The notes below the pieces were generated by a model that saw only the letters and a program-made list of their open reading frames with translations, had not been told where the DNA came from and ran no database searches. Source: Carallia brachiata (lineage: Eukaryota > Streptophyta > Magnoliopsida > Malpighiales > Rhizophoraceae). From it: a DNA stretch of 64,000 bases. The translations under genes were made by a program, and so were the position numbers. Positions 32,001 to 45,489 of the stretch are shown piece by piece. The DNA lies in the NCBI GenBank assembly GCA_021464245.1, contig JADCRB010000030.1:3922213-3986212 (forward strand), written 5' to 3'. Position 1 is the stretch's first letter, and the number at the start of each line of letters is the position of its first letter.

Positions 32001-35000
32001 ATGGAGGTATGAAGTCAAAACTGATTTCATCAATTTGAACCTCCATTCAAGCAGTGCACACAAACTGCAGTTCAATCCTTTTCCAAACGATTGGGAGCAC
32101 ATATAAACCATAACACACGATGATGGTGTTTTGTAATTTATGACATTAAATGTCATATATACTTGAAGATGAGCATTTGGAAGTTGCTAGGCCATCTTAT
32201 ATGTGACTTAACATGTGAAATAAAAGTTTCATACTTCTATGTGACTCAAGTGGTGAGTTCACTAGTCAAAGTAGTTTAGAAAAGAATTTAAGAGGGCAAA
32301 ACCATTGACATGAGATGTGACCATGTCAATAAATAGAAGGAAAAGACCAATAAGTATGGTTATGGCCAAAAAGGTCAAATGCTCTTAAATTCGTGAAGTA
32401 AATTGAGCTAACTAAGAAGTTGACGTATAGCCTACCATTTAGTTTATGCTTAAGTTGCTCAATTGTACTACTCATTGAATCTTATCCTAAATGGATGGTA
32501 TAGTTTGAGTAATGAACTGTATGACACGAGAACTTAGAGAATAAATGAAGCATAGATGAATGCTACAAAGGTGTAATGGATATGTAGAGAATTGATTACA
32601 TACTAAAGGGTATTATCACCTGCAAATGAGGCTGCATAGTGATCTAATTCAATTTTTACATGAATCCCTCATATGCTTTAAATAAGGCAAATTTTGGTCT
32701 TTCACAATCCTTTTTGTTTTCGTACGGTAGTATAAATGTTTGAGGTGATACTATTTACTAAAGTTTTAATATAAAAGATTAGGTTATGTTAGGCAACAAA
32801 GAATTGAGAATTGAGCTAGAGAAAAGTCTATTAGACTTACTTCCTTATGTTGCAATATGACCTGATTGGAAAACAAAATGAATATATAATTAAAAGGCAC
32901 TTAAAGTTGTATTTCTATTACAATCAATCTATTGAGATATCTATGAACAAATGATTACAAGGACAAGGTTTTAAAACCATATTTTTATTATATCTGTAGA
33001 TGGCTTTGGCGTTTGGTCATATATTTGATCTCCCATAAGTCTGAGCATAAAGAGTGCTTTAATAGTGTGGTTGACAATTAAATTAAAAGAGATCAAAAAT
33101 CAAAATGATAGAGATTGATTGAAAACGTGAGCATCCATTTGAGCATAATGATTTTTGATTGATCGAAAACGTGATCATCTATTTGAGCATATTGAGGCTT
33201 TATAATGAAAATAAGGAAATAAGGTAACTAGCTATTCAATAAACCTTGCAATAAAGTGTTGTTGTAGTGGAAAGAATAACAAATTGTAAAAGTCTATAAG
33301 GTTAATGATAAAGAGAAGAAGAAACTTGCAACTATCATAATTACAAAATGCATAAGAGAGTGCATTTCATATGTTTAACCTTGTGCCTTGAATTCAATCA
33401 TTCCTCACCTAAAAGGTCATTGCTATTGCTCATAAGTTTTCACTAAAGAGTGAAATTTATATTCAACAGACACGAGAGATGTATCATTAAGGTCCTAATG
33501 AATATTGACGAGAGGTATTATATTCATTAATGAGCAACCATGTGGGGATGTGAGTAAATTGGAATCATGAGATATCACATTTTGAAGAGAACTAGCTTTA
33601 AGTAGGGATGTAGTTGAATAAATCTCCTAATTTTTTGTGAATTAGAAGATTGTGAACTAAGTGGTGTACAAAATCACTAAGTTCAGATATGTGATTACAT
33701 GTCTCATCCCATTTAAGTTTAGTGGGAGCAATGGTTTATTAGAAGTTCAACTACATTGAAGTAGCCGTAATATTCTCACTAAAAAATATAAGAAAAGGAT
33801 GTTAAGCTAGCTGCTAATCAAGATGATTGAGAGCTTAAAGCAATAAAAAGATGCTCTTTTGTACTTTACTTAATGTGAGTGGAAGATAACGATCGAGTAA
33901 GAAGTCAAAAGAAATATAATTGTGTTTAGGACATGTTGGATTTGCGTTGGGGAGTAAAAAGAAAGATAATAAGCGAATTCTCAAACATACACTAAGTAAA
34001 TAAATACAAAGATATAAGACTCACTAGTGGCAATAAGAATGTGTTTAATAAATGGGCATGTTATTTTGTAAACCTTTAAGTTTATGTTTGATCTGCCTAA
34101 AATCTCACCTCAGTTGCACTTTTAGATTTAGAATCATATAAAACATGTAGGAAAGTTATTTTCCTATATGGAGAACATACTAGAACATAAATGCCTAGAA
34201 TGCATATTGATGTTTATTGTAATAGGTCAAGAGGGCAAAGGCTACAGACTTTGTTTGATCTAGGATAATAAAGGTGGTTTGTGGTATTGAAATTGCAATG
34301 GACAAATTTTATGTATGGATTGTAGTGATCCACGATAATCACAACATGTATGTTAAACATTTTTTGCTTAATTTGTAATTCTATAACTATATGTTCGCAG
34401 TGCACGAGTGGTTAGAGATTATGAGAAGTTTGTCAAAATCATCCAAAATTGATTCTCCTACCATAGGGTAGAAAGACATGGATGAACAATATGGACAAGA
34501 TTGTCCTAAGATTGTTAAGTAAAATTAATGAATTGTTTTAAAGAAAGTTCTTTAACAATTTCATCATTTTTACCCTGTAGATACTCTATTGGTTATGCGA
34601 GTCTTATGTTGTATCTATAAACTTTTTTCACTTTAATAATGACATAATAGTGGTGTCATAGTTTAGTACTATAATAGTAAGTAATTTGAGTTGTGCGATA
34701 GAACTTTTAAGTCAATAAAGTTCCTAATTCCATACATGCATGTGAAATGTAAATTGGAATTCTTGATGGGTACTGCAACTACTCTCCAAGTGACTAAGAG
34801 TATTACAAGGAGAAAAACTAGCACTTAACATGGGTTTAAGTTATTATTGAGAATAATAACTTGAAGAAGTGCAATCTGGTAAATGAACTTACTTGCTTGC
34901 TTAATAGTGAGACTATTACAAGGAAAAGCAAAAAGCACACATGCATAGCCTTATGTAATTGGAGGCGAAGTTGATTGCATGAATGTAGTTGCAATAAGCA

Positions 35001-36298
35001 ATAATGTTCTTTGAAAAGATCTTAAAATATTGGAATTGTCATAGACTACAACTGTGTTTAAATGAAAATTTTGTAAGTGGTACTTACTTGAGAGATCTTG
35101 AGTAAGGCATTAAGCCTAACATGAAGTACAACTCAATAAGAGACATAGTAGCACAAGTGGAGGAATCTCTAGTTAAGTTTTTAAAAGTTAAGTAAAGACT
35201 TACATATTTTTGCATAAAGTGCAGTATGTTGATGGTAATATAGAAATGTAGCAACAATTAAGTGACACTGTGTGTGTACAAGTATTAAATATGTTGCTCG
35301 AAATGTATGTCGTACAAGTTTAGATTGGCCCACTCACACGGGCAATCGCCTCTATCACTTTGAGGTTAAATAGAGATGACACCATCTGAGCGAGGGATGA
35401 TTTAAAGAAAATCGCACTCAAAATTTACAGTCGCTTTAAAAGGATGAAGATGAGGCCTTAGAAATTAAAAGAAAACGTAAGGCCAATATTGTCCACTATC
35501 AATATAACCTGTAAAAGGCCAGATGTGAGATCTCAGTTGGCGTTTTGAAAAGCGGGTACTTGGAGAACTCAAGTTTGTTACTTGAGAGTAGCTATACTAA
35601 GATCTGTATGGTGAGTTACCAAATGGTAAAGAAAACTGACATACTCTTCGAGAAGGAGAAGAATTATCGTAACACATGATTCATACCATGCATGCTAATT
35701 GAACAAACAATAAGGGAAGTGGAAGAATTGATCCCTGCTTCTTTACTGTGTGAGTCCCTTAAGGTAATAATATCGCCTCTACTTGTGCCTTATTTTACTT
35801 CCAACTATATCTTGAGGTGTTAGTTTAGTGATCGCTACTTTAGCATGTTACTTACGGTCAAGTTGATTTGACCTTCCGAGCATGTATAAGAAAGCAATTG
35901 AACTAATGTTGATAGCTATAAAAATGGAAGGAAGACTATTGTTGTTAGTCATCGATTATATGTATTCATTAGTCAACCAGTTAACTCATATAATGAAGAT
36001 TGAACATAACTATGAATACATAATGAGAAAAAAATGTCAAGTTTAGTTTTAGAGGAATAAGGTAAACTGTGACTGATACAACAAAATGAGTCTGGGGCAT
36101 TGTGAGACATTATTATGATTGTTATTTTTCTATAAGGATAGTAGCTCCTATGTTGTCCCTAACAGGTACATAATTTGAGATTCCAAATGCAGGTGTACTT
36201 GCAGGTCGCATGGCTCACTTACCAAGTATAAAAAGATGTATGAGAAAAATCAGATGGCCACATGGTCGAGTAATGACCCATCATATGCAAGTGGAAGA
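29028..36298 (+). other. Interior of the 28.8-kb LTR element, no gene
   Basis: 7.3 kb of AT-rich sequence. No reverse transcriptase, integrase or RNase H motif was found on either strand. 29.45-29.75 kb has a GC-richer patch, poly-A and poly-T runs, and overlapping short frames that look like chance. Confidence 0.6.
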
Positions 36299-36749
36299 TG
36301 TTGATTTATGGGTCTGGGTATCCACCCATGATGGGTTAATTATTTTGACCCGACCTGATAAATAACACAAATAAGTGGGCCAACCAATGGACATCAATTT
36401 ATATATAAGAAGGAAATTAAAAGGCCCAAAACCACTCTGTATATAAAGGGTTCTTTTTATGCTTTTTGTGGCATCCAATGCTTAATAAGAATTAAACGGT
36501 AAAAGCTTTAGAGAGAATAGGAAAGTGAGGTCTTTGATAGTTCTTCATCCTAAGGCATTTACACTTTGGAAATAAGAGTGATTTTAGTGGGTTTTCCATT
36601 GTGATTTCACTTTGGCCGTGCAAAGATCGTGATATTGGAAGACTAGTGTTTTAACCTCAAGGTCTTGGACTATGAAACATTCTCCAATTGAGTTATTTAT
36701 ATTTTACAGTAATTTTGCTTATGGAAATCAAAGCATTTAATTTCCTACA
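36299..36749 (+). repeat. Right LTR of the 28.8-kb element
   Basis: Starts TGTTGATTTA, ends TTTCCTACA. Contains GTATATAAAGGG at about 36438 as a TATA-like box. The last 210 bases (TTCATCCTAAGG to CCTACA) match 28822-29028. Confidence 0.75.
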
Positions 36750-37401
36750 ACCTTGTGTGAATGCAATGCTTATGTGGATTTCATAGGCAATTTAGGTGCT
36801 TGCAATGGTGATGATCTTTGATTTTGGTAAGTACCCCCTCTTGGTATTTTGATATGTGGGGTTGGCAGTCTAAGGATTGGCTTATACCTATTCCATTTTT
36901 CATTATAGTTCTTTTTTTTTTTTCTTGTTTCTTTCTCTTTTGTCACCAAAATTAAAAAAGAAAAAAACTGAGTTTGTTTTGGACCAAGTTAACCCAATAT
37001 AATTCTCTCATTAGAATACACAATAGCTAATACAATGAGCTTTTAGTTTGAAAGTTTGGTAGGAAAAAGTTTGATTTTTTGACAGTTAAACGTTTTAAAT
37101 ATGGTCACATACAAAGGTGGAAATCAACTTTTTTTTGGGGAAAAAAAAGCCTAGTAAACTATTTTTTAGACAAAAAAAATTCCATAGGTAACATGTAACA
37201 AAGAATCGATAGGCTAAGCTTGCAGTCGTATTTCTAAGGTTAATCTAAGTCTCCACCCTGAAACTCATTTAATCATCTGGTGTTGTCTGTGAGAAGTCCA
37301 CAGTGTGCAATCTTGGTTCTGGAAACTCTAAAGTTACTTCGTGAGGCCTTGGTGGTCCATTGCAACTATAAATGACAACTCGATCCAAAATCTACCTATA
37401 T
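36750..37401. other. Intergenic, nothing recognised
   Basis: Mixed sequence with a CTTTTTTTTTTTTC tract near 36.91 kb and poly-A patches. No gene or clear repeat structure seen. Confidence 0.4.
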
Positions 37402-37822
37402 CACTACAACAAAAAGAGACTTATAGTAGCAGTTTTGAATGGTCAAAATTGTTATCTATTGTCAATTGCAGCATTTTTTCGTCCTCTGCATTTGTGAGCA
37501 TTGCAATAGTGTTTATGCAGCAGTTTTTTCACACTTTACACAGCGTCTATAAAACCGTAGCATAATATATTTTATAAAGTGGTTATATATTAGCAAAGGC
37601 AGTAGTTCTCTTCATTTATATGCGACAGTTTTGTGGTTCGTTAAGCTACAGTTTCTTCATTTTTAGGTAACAGTTTTTCACTTTTTTGCAACGATTTTCA
37701 CTAGTTTTTCGCAACAGCTTCCTTTTAGTAAGCAATTTTTTGTAAGTGGTAATTTTGATTGTTAGGAAACATTTTTGAATTTTAGACAACTTTTTTCACT
37801 TAATAAGAAAGTTTGTTGTTGT
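37402..37822. mobile_element. Short CACTA-type element
   Basis: The left end is CACTACAACAAAAAGAGACT. The right end, inverted, reads CTACAACAACAAACTTTCTTA, a good match lacking only the outer CA. Subterminal repeats of GCAGTTTT, GCAACAG and AACAGTTTTT are frequent, as in CACTA/EnSpm elements. About 420 bp, non-autonomous. It abuts the start of unit B homology at about 37823. Confidence 0.6.
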
Positions 37823-40379
37823 AGCCATGCAATATTCCCTTTGTTGTTGTTGCATACACTATTCCAACAGTGGTACTTGTGATGCAAAATAAATAATTTA
37901 GGGAATAGAAAGAACTAACGTAAAGTTGAAAGGAGAAGAATCTCAAGATTCTGTTTGCACTCACCATTTGCAGACTTTGTCAAACAGTGTGTAGCTACTA
38001 TTGTAAACTTATGTGCACTGAGATTATTTTTATGTTTTTCTCATTCTATCATTTATATGTTCTTCATACCTTCACTATGTTATGATCGAGCGTTTCGCCT
38101 CACACAAAAAATTTAAACTGTTGGTTGAGGTATAATTTTATTTTCTTAAACCTTCTCAGAGCCACATCTAGCATTGAGGGGCCACACTCATAACAAGGGT
38201 CATGGGCTGGGATGTTATGTACAAGTCCAAAGGAAACACTAACAATCTCTTCATTGATCTGAGGCTCTGAAATCCATTGGCTCATTGTAATACCAATTGT
38301 TAGGATTAAACATTTGCAATCACACTAAAAGTTTAAGCTATTGGCTGATGTGCAACTTTATTTTTTTAAACCTTCTCAGAGCTACAACTAGCTCCAATAA
38401 GAGGCTACTATCATTACAAGCACTATGAGTATGGATATTAAGCCCATAATTCAAATGGAACACTGACAATATTAGCCAATACACCACTCTTTGCATAAAG
38501 AGTGAAAAGATGAATAAAAAAAAGAAAAAAAAGAAGAAAATAGTATTTTCTATGAATTGTAATGTCTGTCACAGTTTTTTTTTCTTTTGCACATTTGTTA
38601 TTTACATGACTAGGTGTAAAGAAAATCATTTGCAACAAAGGCTAAAAAGAGGGGATCTGCCACCATTCCCTTCGAGGACAACCTGAAACATTTCAGCAGT
38701 GGTAATTGACATAACCATCATATCCTTTAAGACCATCAAATAGGATAATATTGGAAATGTTATACGTTTACATCCGTTAGCCTTTCCTTATCCACATTTA
38801 TTAGTCAAAAAAATGTTAAGACTTGAGGCAAGGTTTGAATGAGTTATCAATAGGGTTTGGGGTAGTAGAGAAAGTGGAAGGAAAGTCATTATATGCAATC
38901 AACAATAGAGGGATTGCATGCATGATGCGTTTTGTTGTCTTTTAATTTAATGACTAGAATGCATTACACTTGTACCCCAGACCAATTTACATTGATATGT
39001 TTTCTTGTTACCTATTTTGAATTGCTTTAAATTTTTTTATGCAAATTTTATTCCAAGTTATCCCAAATTTGTCAAGACTATTAATTTTCTAACTTCCATT
39101 TGCCAGTTCTGCTATCATATCCAGTGAGCACCTTTAAATTTGTTCTTTTCTAGTCATTTGATCTTGTTGGTTCTCGAAGGTTTCTGCCTAATCTGCTAAT
39201 GATGTCATTAGAGAACATGAGAGTCCAAAGCTAGGGAGATTTCTAAGTAGGATTTTACTAAGTAATTGATTTTTGAGGCATTGCCTCCCTAGATCTTTCA
39301 CATTTATATGTTATTCATTTCTCACACTTTTAATGTGAGATTCCTTGACTACACAACTCATAACTAAAATCCCAATAATGTCTCCCTCTCTTTTATATTA
39401 GGTCTACTCTCTTTGAGTGCACCAACAATTCATTACCACTCCACAAAGCCCATTCGCGAGCTAATCTTGCTTTGCCTGATCTCAAATTGTGCATTTGACA
39501 ATGGTCCAAGATTCACGCTTAAGCCACATGTGTTATGACTATTCTTTTGTGCCTTTTCCTTGGGAATGTAAGTAATTTTTCCTTCCTCATAGGAGAAACA
39601 ATTATGGGAAATGTTTGTTGTTCATACTTGTCCCTTGCCAAACTATTGGCTAATTCTCATCTTCATTCACACTTATCCCTTGCTAGATTATCAGCTCAAA
39701 ATAGTTCATTGCTAAACCATTGGCTTTAAACTCACTTGTTGGAGAAATGCAAAAACTCAAGGCTGGAGAGAAATCTTTATAGAGTCTAAGTAAGTAATAA
39801 ATTTGTGGACTTAATATTACTTCTCAATCCAAAATTTTAAGGCATCAGGACAAATCTTTCCTTCTTTTATGTTACTTATCCCTCTTATTTTCAATGTGAG
39901 TTTTTTAACCACATAACTGACACTTGAAATCTCAACAAATTGATTTGCATCAATTAGAATAGTTTTTGGGATAGATTTTTACTTTGTTAGTTATTTTTGT
40001 GGAGATTAAGGATTTCTTTCATGTATTTGCTACTTTAATTATTTGAAGAATAAGATTATATAGTTACATTTAAATAATAGCAAGTAGTAACACAATCTTA
40101 TTCAAAGATATCTGATAGTTTATCTTTTTTTTTTATTTTCATAAATTCAATCATTAAACATCTAACAACTAAAGGTGTCATGGGTTGACACAAATCCGCT
40201 TGAAAAAGTACAATTACAATCCGACTCAAAAATGCACAGGCCCAAAAATCACTCAAACCCAAATGACTCGAAAAATATAGGATCGAGTCAGATTACAGGT
40301 GACACGTCAGATCACTTGTTTTTTTTAAGAAAATAAAAATAAAATAAAAGATCATAACATGTGAATCAGATATTTTATA

Positions 40380-42740
40380 CAACATTTTAATACTCGAATC
40401 GGTCATTAAACTGGAAAGCTCAGTGGTAGGGCTGTTCAAATCCAAGAAAACTGCTTAAAACCGACTAATCTGACTCGCACGAATCGGCATCTGCCCAAAC
40501 CGTAAGGGTATGGATTGGTTGCGAAACTGTAAGAGTATGGATTGGTTGCGGTTTTTAATTTTTTCAATTCGCCAAGGACATATTGGGTGTGGATTAGGGT
40601 TTGCAATTTAGCCAAAATGCACTGTAACAATCAGCCTCTCTCTTTCACATCATTTTCTCTGTCTTACCGTAGACGTTGTTCTAGTGTTCCTTACCAAAAT
40701 CAAATCAACAAACCCTATATTGTTGCTATTGCCCCCCATCTCTTCTTCAATGTCTTTGCCTGTCTCGCCCTTCAAGTCTTTAATGGTAACTCTCTTTTTC
40801 TATAGCAATATCTGTTATTATCCTTCTTGCAGGTTTAACAAAAGGACGAAGCTCGATGGTTATGTCTTCTTTCTTTTCTTGTTTTCTTTTTTTTTTCCAT
40901 TTATTTCTTTTACTTTCCCAATTGTTATGTTTTTGAGCTTTGTTGGTTGATTTTCTTTTAATTTCACTTCTATGTTGATCTAGTGGAATGGGGAAAAAAA
41001 AGATCTAGTAGAGAAAATTTCAGATTGTGGCTTGGGTTTTTTAATGTTTTGGGTTTAGAATATGCCCATGAGATTGGGTATTACGCCTTTGATATTTTCC
41101 AAAGTTAGTTGTGTATTTTAAAGAGAGCAATTAGCCTGTGATTTGTGGCTAAAAACTGTTGTTGGAGGACTAAATTGTGGAAAGAAAGTGCTTGAAATGA
41201 TGCACAATATGAGATATCCACTTTCTAAATGTTTCAGGTATGTTGAGACGTTTGTGAGTTTTGAGTCTTAAATCGGTTGCATCTCTATCTTTCATTGCAT
41301 GCTTAAGCTACTTTAATGCACAAGAGAAAAGAAAAGATATAAAAGAAAATGCGATGAAGCTAGGAATGCTATCTGGGCATTCTTTGTTTCTTGTTTGATG
41401 ACCCCTTTCTGTATTAGTACCTTTTGCTCACTACAACTGATACTAGTTTTTTTGCTTCCTTTCCCCAGATGTCTAACAAATCAACGACAGCAGCTGTGAT
41501 GATGGAGATTGAGTCAGAAGTGATGGAAATTGTGCCGAAGGGGACAGAAGGTAAGAAATCAAGCTTGTTGCATGCTATTTCCTTCTGCACATTTCCTTTT
41601 GCACACTAAAGATAGCTTGCATGTGCGTTTGATCTTGCATGTTAAATTAGAGCTTGCATGTTGCCTATGGAACAATGATGTTTAATCTTGTTGTCTATGG
41701 AAATTGAAACAATTTATTTTGTTTAAATTAAGCTTGTTGTCCATTGGAAGTTGGAATTTTTTTTTTTAATTGCACACAATCTATCAAAATCGATCTAATC
41801 CAATCCGCTAATGGCAAATTGGATTAGGTGGATTGGGTAGGATGGCAGATTAGGTGCAGATAGAGAATCATCCAATCTGCTAGGATATGATACGAATATA
41901 GCCCAAAATCGACTAATTTGATCTGTGAATACCCCTATTTAGCATTTAAAAGGTTCAATTGTGGTTTAACCAGTAAAACCGGTATTTCAGTATTAAATAT
42001 ATAAAAATTAAATATCTATACACATTATATACAAAATATAAATATATAAAATGTCATATTATATAGCGATGATAATAAATATTTAAAGCAAATTTTATAT
42101 TAGAAATTATATTTATATAAGATATTAATATTTATATACATTAAAGATATTTATAACTAAATTAATATACAGATAATTGTAAATAATTTATCTCAAATAT
42201 TTTAAGTATAATATATATTATAATTTATATATTTTTATTTCAATTAATTCTTATTTTTAAAAAATAATTTAATATAAGAAAAATAATTAATAATTTTTTT
42301 AACTTTAAAAAGGAAATAACAATTGTTAATTTGTTATTTATAAAAAGTAAATGAAAAAGCAAATGAGAGCTATTGTTCTTCCAATAATTGAGTAATAAGT
42401 TGAAAAAAAAAAGGGATTAACAAGCAACAACTTAATCTAGTGGTGTAAAATCTTTCATTCCACATGTGAGGTCACGAGCTCAACAACTCCTAGCATCAAG
42501 TTGTTGGATTTTTTTCCCCTTTTGATGAGTGATGATGCATTCTTAAAGAGTGCCACATCACCGTTGACCGATCATTGACCAGACCCAAGATGGTGCTGAT
42601 CAAACAGATAAACCTAGAGAAATCGTGACTGTTTCGTTGTTTTACAGTTGAACTGGCAATTCACTAGTTCAAAGTCTGGTTTTCAAATAGTCTTGATTTT
42701 TTCAGTGTGACCCACCAGTCCAGTTTGGTTCTTATATCCT
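40380..42740. mobile_element. CCGGT-rich repeat inserted in unit B, split by an hAT-like element
   Basis: Unit A runs straight through this point (21.33 kb), so about 2.36 kb was inserted in unit B. The outer parts (40380-40426 and 41938-42740) hold GAATCGGTCATTAAACTGG, GGTTTAACCAGTAAAACCGG and, inverted at the right, AACCAAACTGGACTGGTGGG. The class is not recognised. At 42.43-42.53 kb a tRNA-like stretch (CTAGTGGTGTAAAATC) may be a SINE remnant. Confidence 0.55.
40427..41937 (+). mobile_element. hAT-like element with leftover first exon
   Basis: The left end is TAGGGCTGTTCAAATCC and the right end, inverted, TAGGGGTATTCACAGATC, the usual shape of plant hAT ends. Subterminal DNA is rich in AATCCAATC/GATTGG words. 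Inside, ATG at 41469 opens a frame reading MSNKSTTAAVMMEIESEVME, then GTEGKKSS and a run-out. This could be the first exon of an hAT transposase, but no BED finger or dimerisation domain follows. No clean 8-bp duplication was found. Confidence 0.55.
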
Positions 42741-43355
42741 TGATTTTATGTTACAAAAAATATAATTTCCACTATTTTGATTATAAATCTTAACAACAGA
42801 TTTTTTTAATAATTTATTATTTTTATGAATTAACATACTTAATTATGATTTTTTAGATTTTTTTAAAAACAAATTCTTGAATTCTTTGTTGATTGTGTAA
42901 TTTTTTATTTTGCAGATTATTTTGACATTTTTTTAATTTTTTAAAATTTTAAAATTGCTATGTCATCGAAAACGATAACATGGCCAACTTATGAGTCAAC
43001 CCAAACAACGCAACCTGAATCTGAGTAATTAAAACCCGAAATGAATTGAAGATCACTTGACTTCAAAGTAGTCTGACTAGAAATAACCCAAATTCAAAGT
43101 GACTTGATTCGACGATCCATTTTGATACTTTTATTAACAAGTTAAATCACTTTATTACTAATTTGAAACTACTCTTATAAAACAAAAAAAAAAAAAAGTA
43201 TTCTTAGTTATATGAAAAGAAGAGTTGACTCCAAGAGATAAAAGGGTCCACAGGCAAATAATGGAAAAAGACAATTCGGATTTGTAAATAAAAGAACGAC
43301 GTTTATCACTCTCAATTCGTTCTTTTCTTTATGGGCATTCGCACGTGGTTATGGG

Positions 43356-43634
43356 TATAGAATTTTGAGAAAAGAATTGTAGTATGTTAATTGCAAGAGA
43401 ATAATCATTCTTTCATTGATTATAAGAGGCCAAGCTTCAATTATATATAGACTATGAGATTACAAAACAAATCAAACAATCTATGCACAAAGAAAATTGA
43501 ATACGAATAGAATTAGAGTTGAAAGGAAAGATAAATATTCTAGGAAATCATATTCGCAAAACAGCTAGCTCTTGGGTTGTTCCACAAGTTTATTATCACA
43601 ACTGGAAGTAGTAGAGAAAATATCCTATTCAATA
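43356..43634 (-). repeat. 3' LTR of the Copia element
   Basis: 279 bp; aligns throughout with 51748-52024 with many point differences, so the insertion is not recent. Confidence 0.85.
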
Positions 43635-43689
43635 CTCCCCAGCAAACGAGGTTGAGGTTAAAAGCCGAGTTTGACCTGCAAAGAATAAA

Positions 43690-44400
43690 AAATATCTCAA
43701 GCTAAAGGCTTTGTAAAAATATCAGTAATCTGAGATGTAGAAGGAACACAAGAAGTGACCAAAGAACTATTGGCGACTTGCTCACAAACAAAATGACAAT
43801 GAGGCATAATGTGCATAAACTGATTATAATGAACTAGATTGATAGCCATATAGAGAGCACCTAAATTATCACAAAAGAGCACTAGAGCCTAGGAAAAAGT
43901 AACACCAATGTTGCGCAAGAGAAAAATAGCCATTTTAATTTTGTAGAAGTGAAGGACAAGAATTTATACTCAACCTCAACACTAGAGAGAGAGCTACAAA
44001 TCCTTGTTTCTTAGCACACTACGACAAACAATTTCCACCAAGAAATGTACAAAATCTAGTAGTAGATCGTGGCATCAATAGACAACCAGCCCAATCCGAA
44101 TCAAAGAAGGCATAATGATCAAATGTACTAGATTGAAGAATACATATACCATGCTGTAAAGTGCCAGCTAAATATCTGAAAATATGCTTAACCATCAAAA
44201 AATCTCCATTTGTAGGAGCATGCATAAAATGAGATACATAATGGACACTGAAAGACAAATCATATCGAGTGAATGTCAAGTATTGAAGAGTTCCAACCAT
44301 ACTACGACACATAGTTACGTCAAGAAAAAATTTATCATTGGATAGGAGCTGTTTGTCTTTGGTAGCCATAAGAGTGCAACAAGTTTGCATCCTAACATAT
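43690..44400 (-). pseudogene. Copia RNase H domain
   Basis: Minus-strand pieces YRSMVGTLQYLTFTRYDLSF-like (44019-44390; RSMVGTLQYLT, YVSHFMHAPT, HIFRYLAGT, SDWAGC) and CDNLGALYMA with the hallmark DIFTKPLA (43697-43882) are the start and end of Copia RNase H. The stretch between is frameshifted. It removes the RNA template during reverse transcription. Confidence 0.85.
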
Positions 44401-45320
44401 TAAATCTTTCCAAAAGATCTTGAGCATGCTTTGACTGATCGATGAAAATTTCTTCTAAAAATGATTGAACCTAGACCCCAAAAAATAATGACCAAGCCCT
44501 AAATCTTTGATAATAAACTGTTGGCCCAACTTTGAAAGAAACTTTTCTAGATAACTTTGATTATCTCTAATCAGAATCATATCATCCACATAAATAAGAG
44601 GAAAAAGTATTCCTTTTGAACAGTGCCAAATAAATAGTGATTGACCTACTTTACTTGAATAAAAACCAATTTTGAACAAAATATACTTAATCGGTCAAAC
44701 CAGGTCTCAGAGCTTGCTTCAAACCATAAATAGCCTTCTTAAACTTGTAAACAAATGAAGGCAATTCAGAGTTGACGAATCTTGGAGGTTGTTCCATAAA
44801 AATAGATTCCTGTAGCACACCTTTCAAGAAGGCATTTTTAACATTTAGCTGAGGAATAGATCATCCTTTTACTGTTGCCACTGTAAGAATAGTTCTTATA
44901 GTAGCAGGTTGAACAACATGAGAAAATGTTTCAAGAAAATCAACTCCCTTAACCTCAGTAAATCCTTTTCCTACCAACCGAGCCTTCAACAATTCTAATG
45001 TGCCATCCAATTTTAACTTAGCTTTCAAACTTATTTGCTACCAACTACATTCATATCTTGAGCTTGAGGAACAAGATCTCATGTGCGATTCTCTTGTAAA
45101 GCATGCAACTTTTCTTTCATAGCTTGTAACCAACCTGGATGACTAAGTGCAACCTTAACAATTTTAGGTTCTTTGGGAGGTGAAGAATCGTGAACAGCTA
45201 GAGCAGCATATTTTAGATCAGGCTTGTATATACCATGCATCAAATGAGTAATCGGCCTTTGCATAAAAGTAGTTTCTGGATGAGAATTAGGTTGTTGTAC
45301 TTTGACAGTCTCCATAACAA
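44401..45320 (-). pseudogene. Copia reverse transcriptase
   Basis: N-terminal HPGWLQAMKEKLHALQENRT at about 45079-45170, then AIYGLKQAL at about 44.71 kb, and the catalytic LIYVDDMILI in the frame 44455-44679. The order and motifs are those of Copia RT. Several stops and frame changes separate the pieces. Confidence 0.85.
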
Positions 45321-45489
45321 GAAGCGATTCATTCTAAGAAGAAATGGTTTGAGCAGACATAGAGTCAGAACCTAAAATCTCTAAGCAAAGATTTTCATTT
45401 AACCGTGGACGTTGTTATTGCAGGATCAACATCACTAGGTAATGGATCAACCACGCAGTCCACAACGTTTACTGTTGTAGATTCAGCAG

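Larger units (their letters stand above)
28822..36749 (+). mobile_element. Large non-coding Copia-type LTR element, 5' truncated
   Basis: A partial left LTR (28822-29028) matches the end of a full right LTR (36299-36749). Right after the left LTR is TGGTATCAAAGC (29030-29041), a near-match to the initiator-tRNA primer site of Copia elements. The right LTR is preceded by the purine tract AAGTGGAAGA and starts TGTTGATTTATGGG. The 7.3-kb interior has no frame above 95 codons with a recognisable gag-pol domain. It is either a LARD-like non-autonomous element or a fully decayed one. The left LTR is cut by the SINE-bearing inverted segment. Confidence 0.7.
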
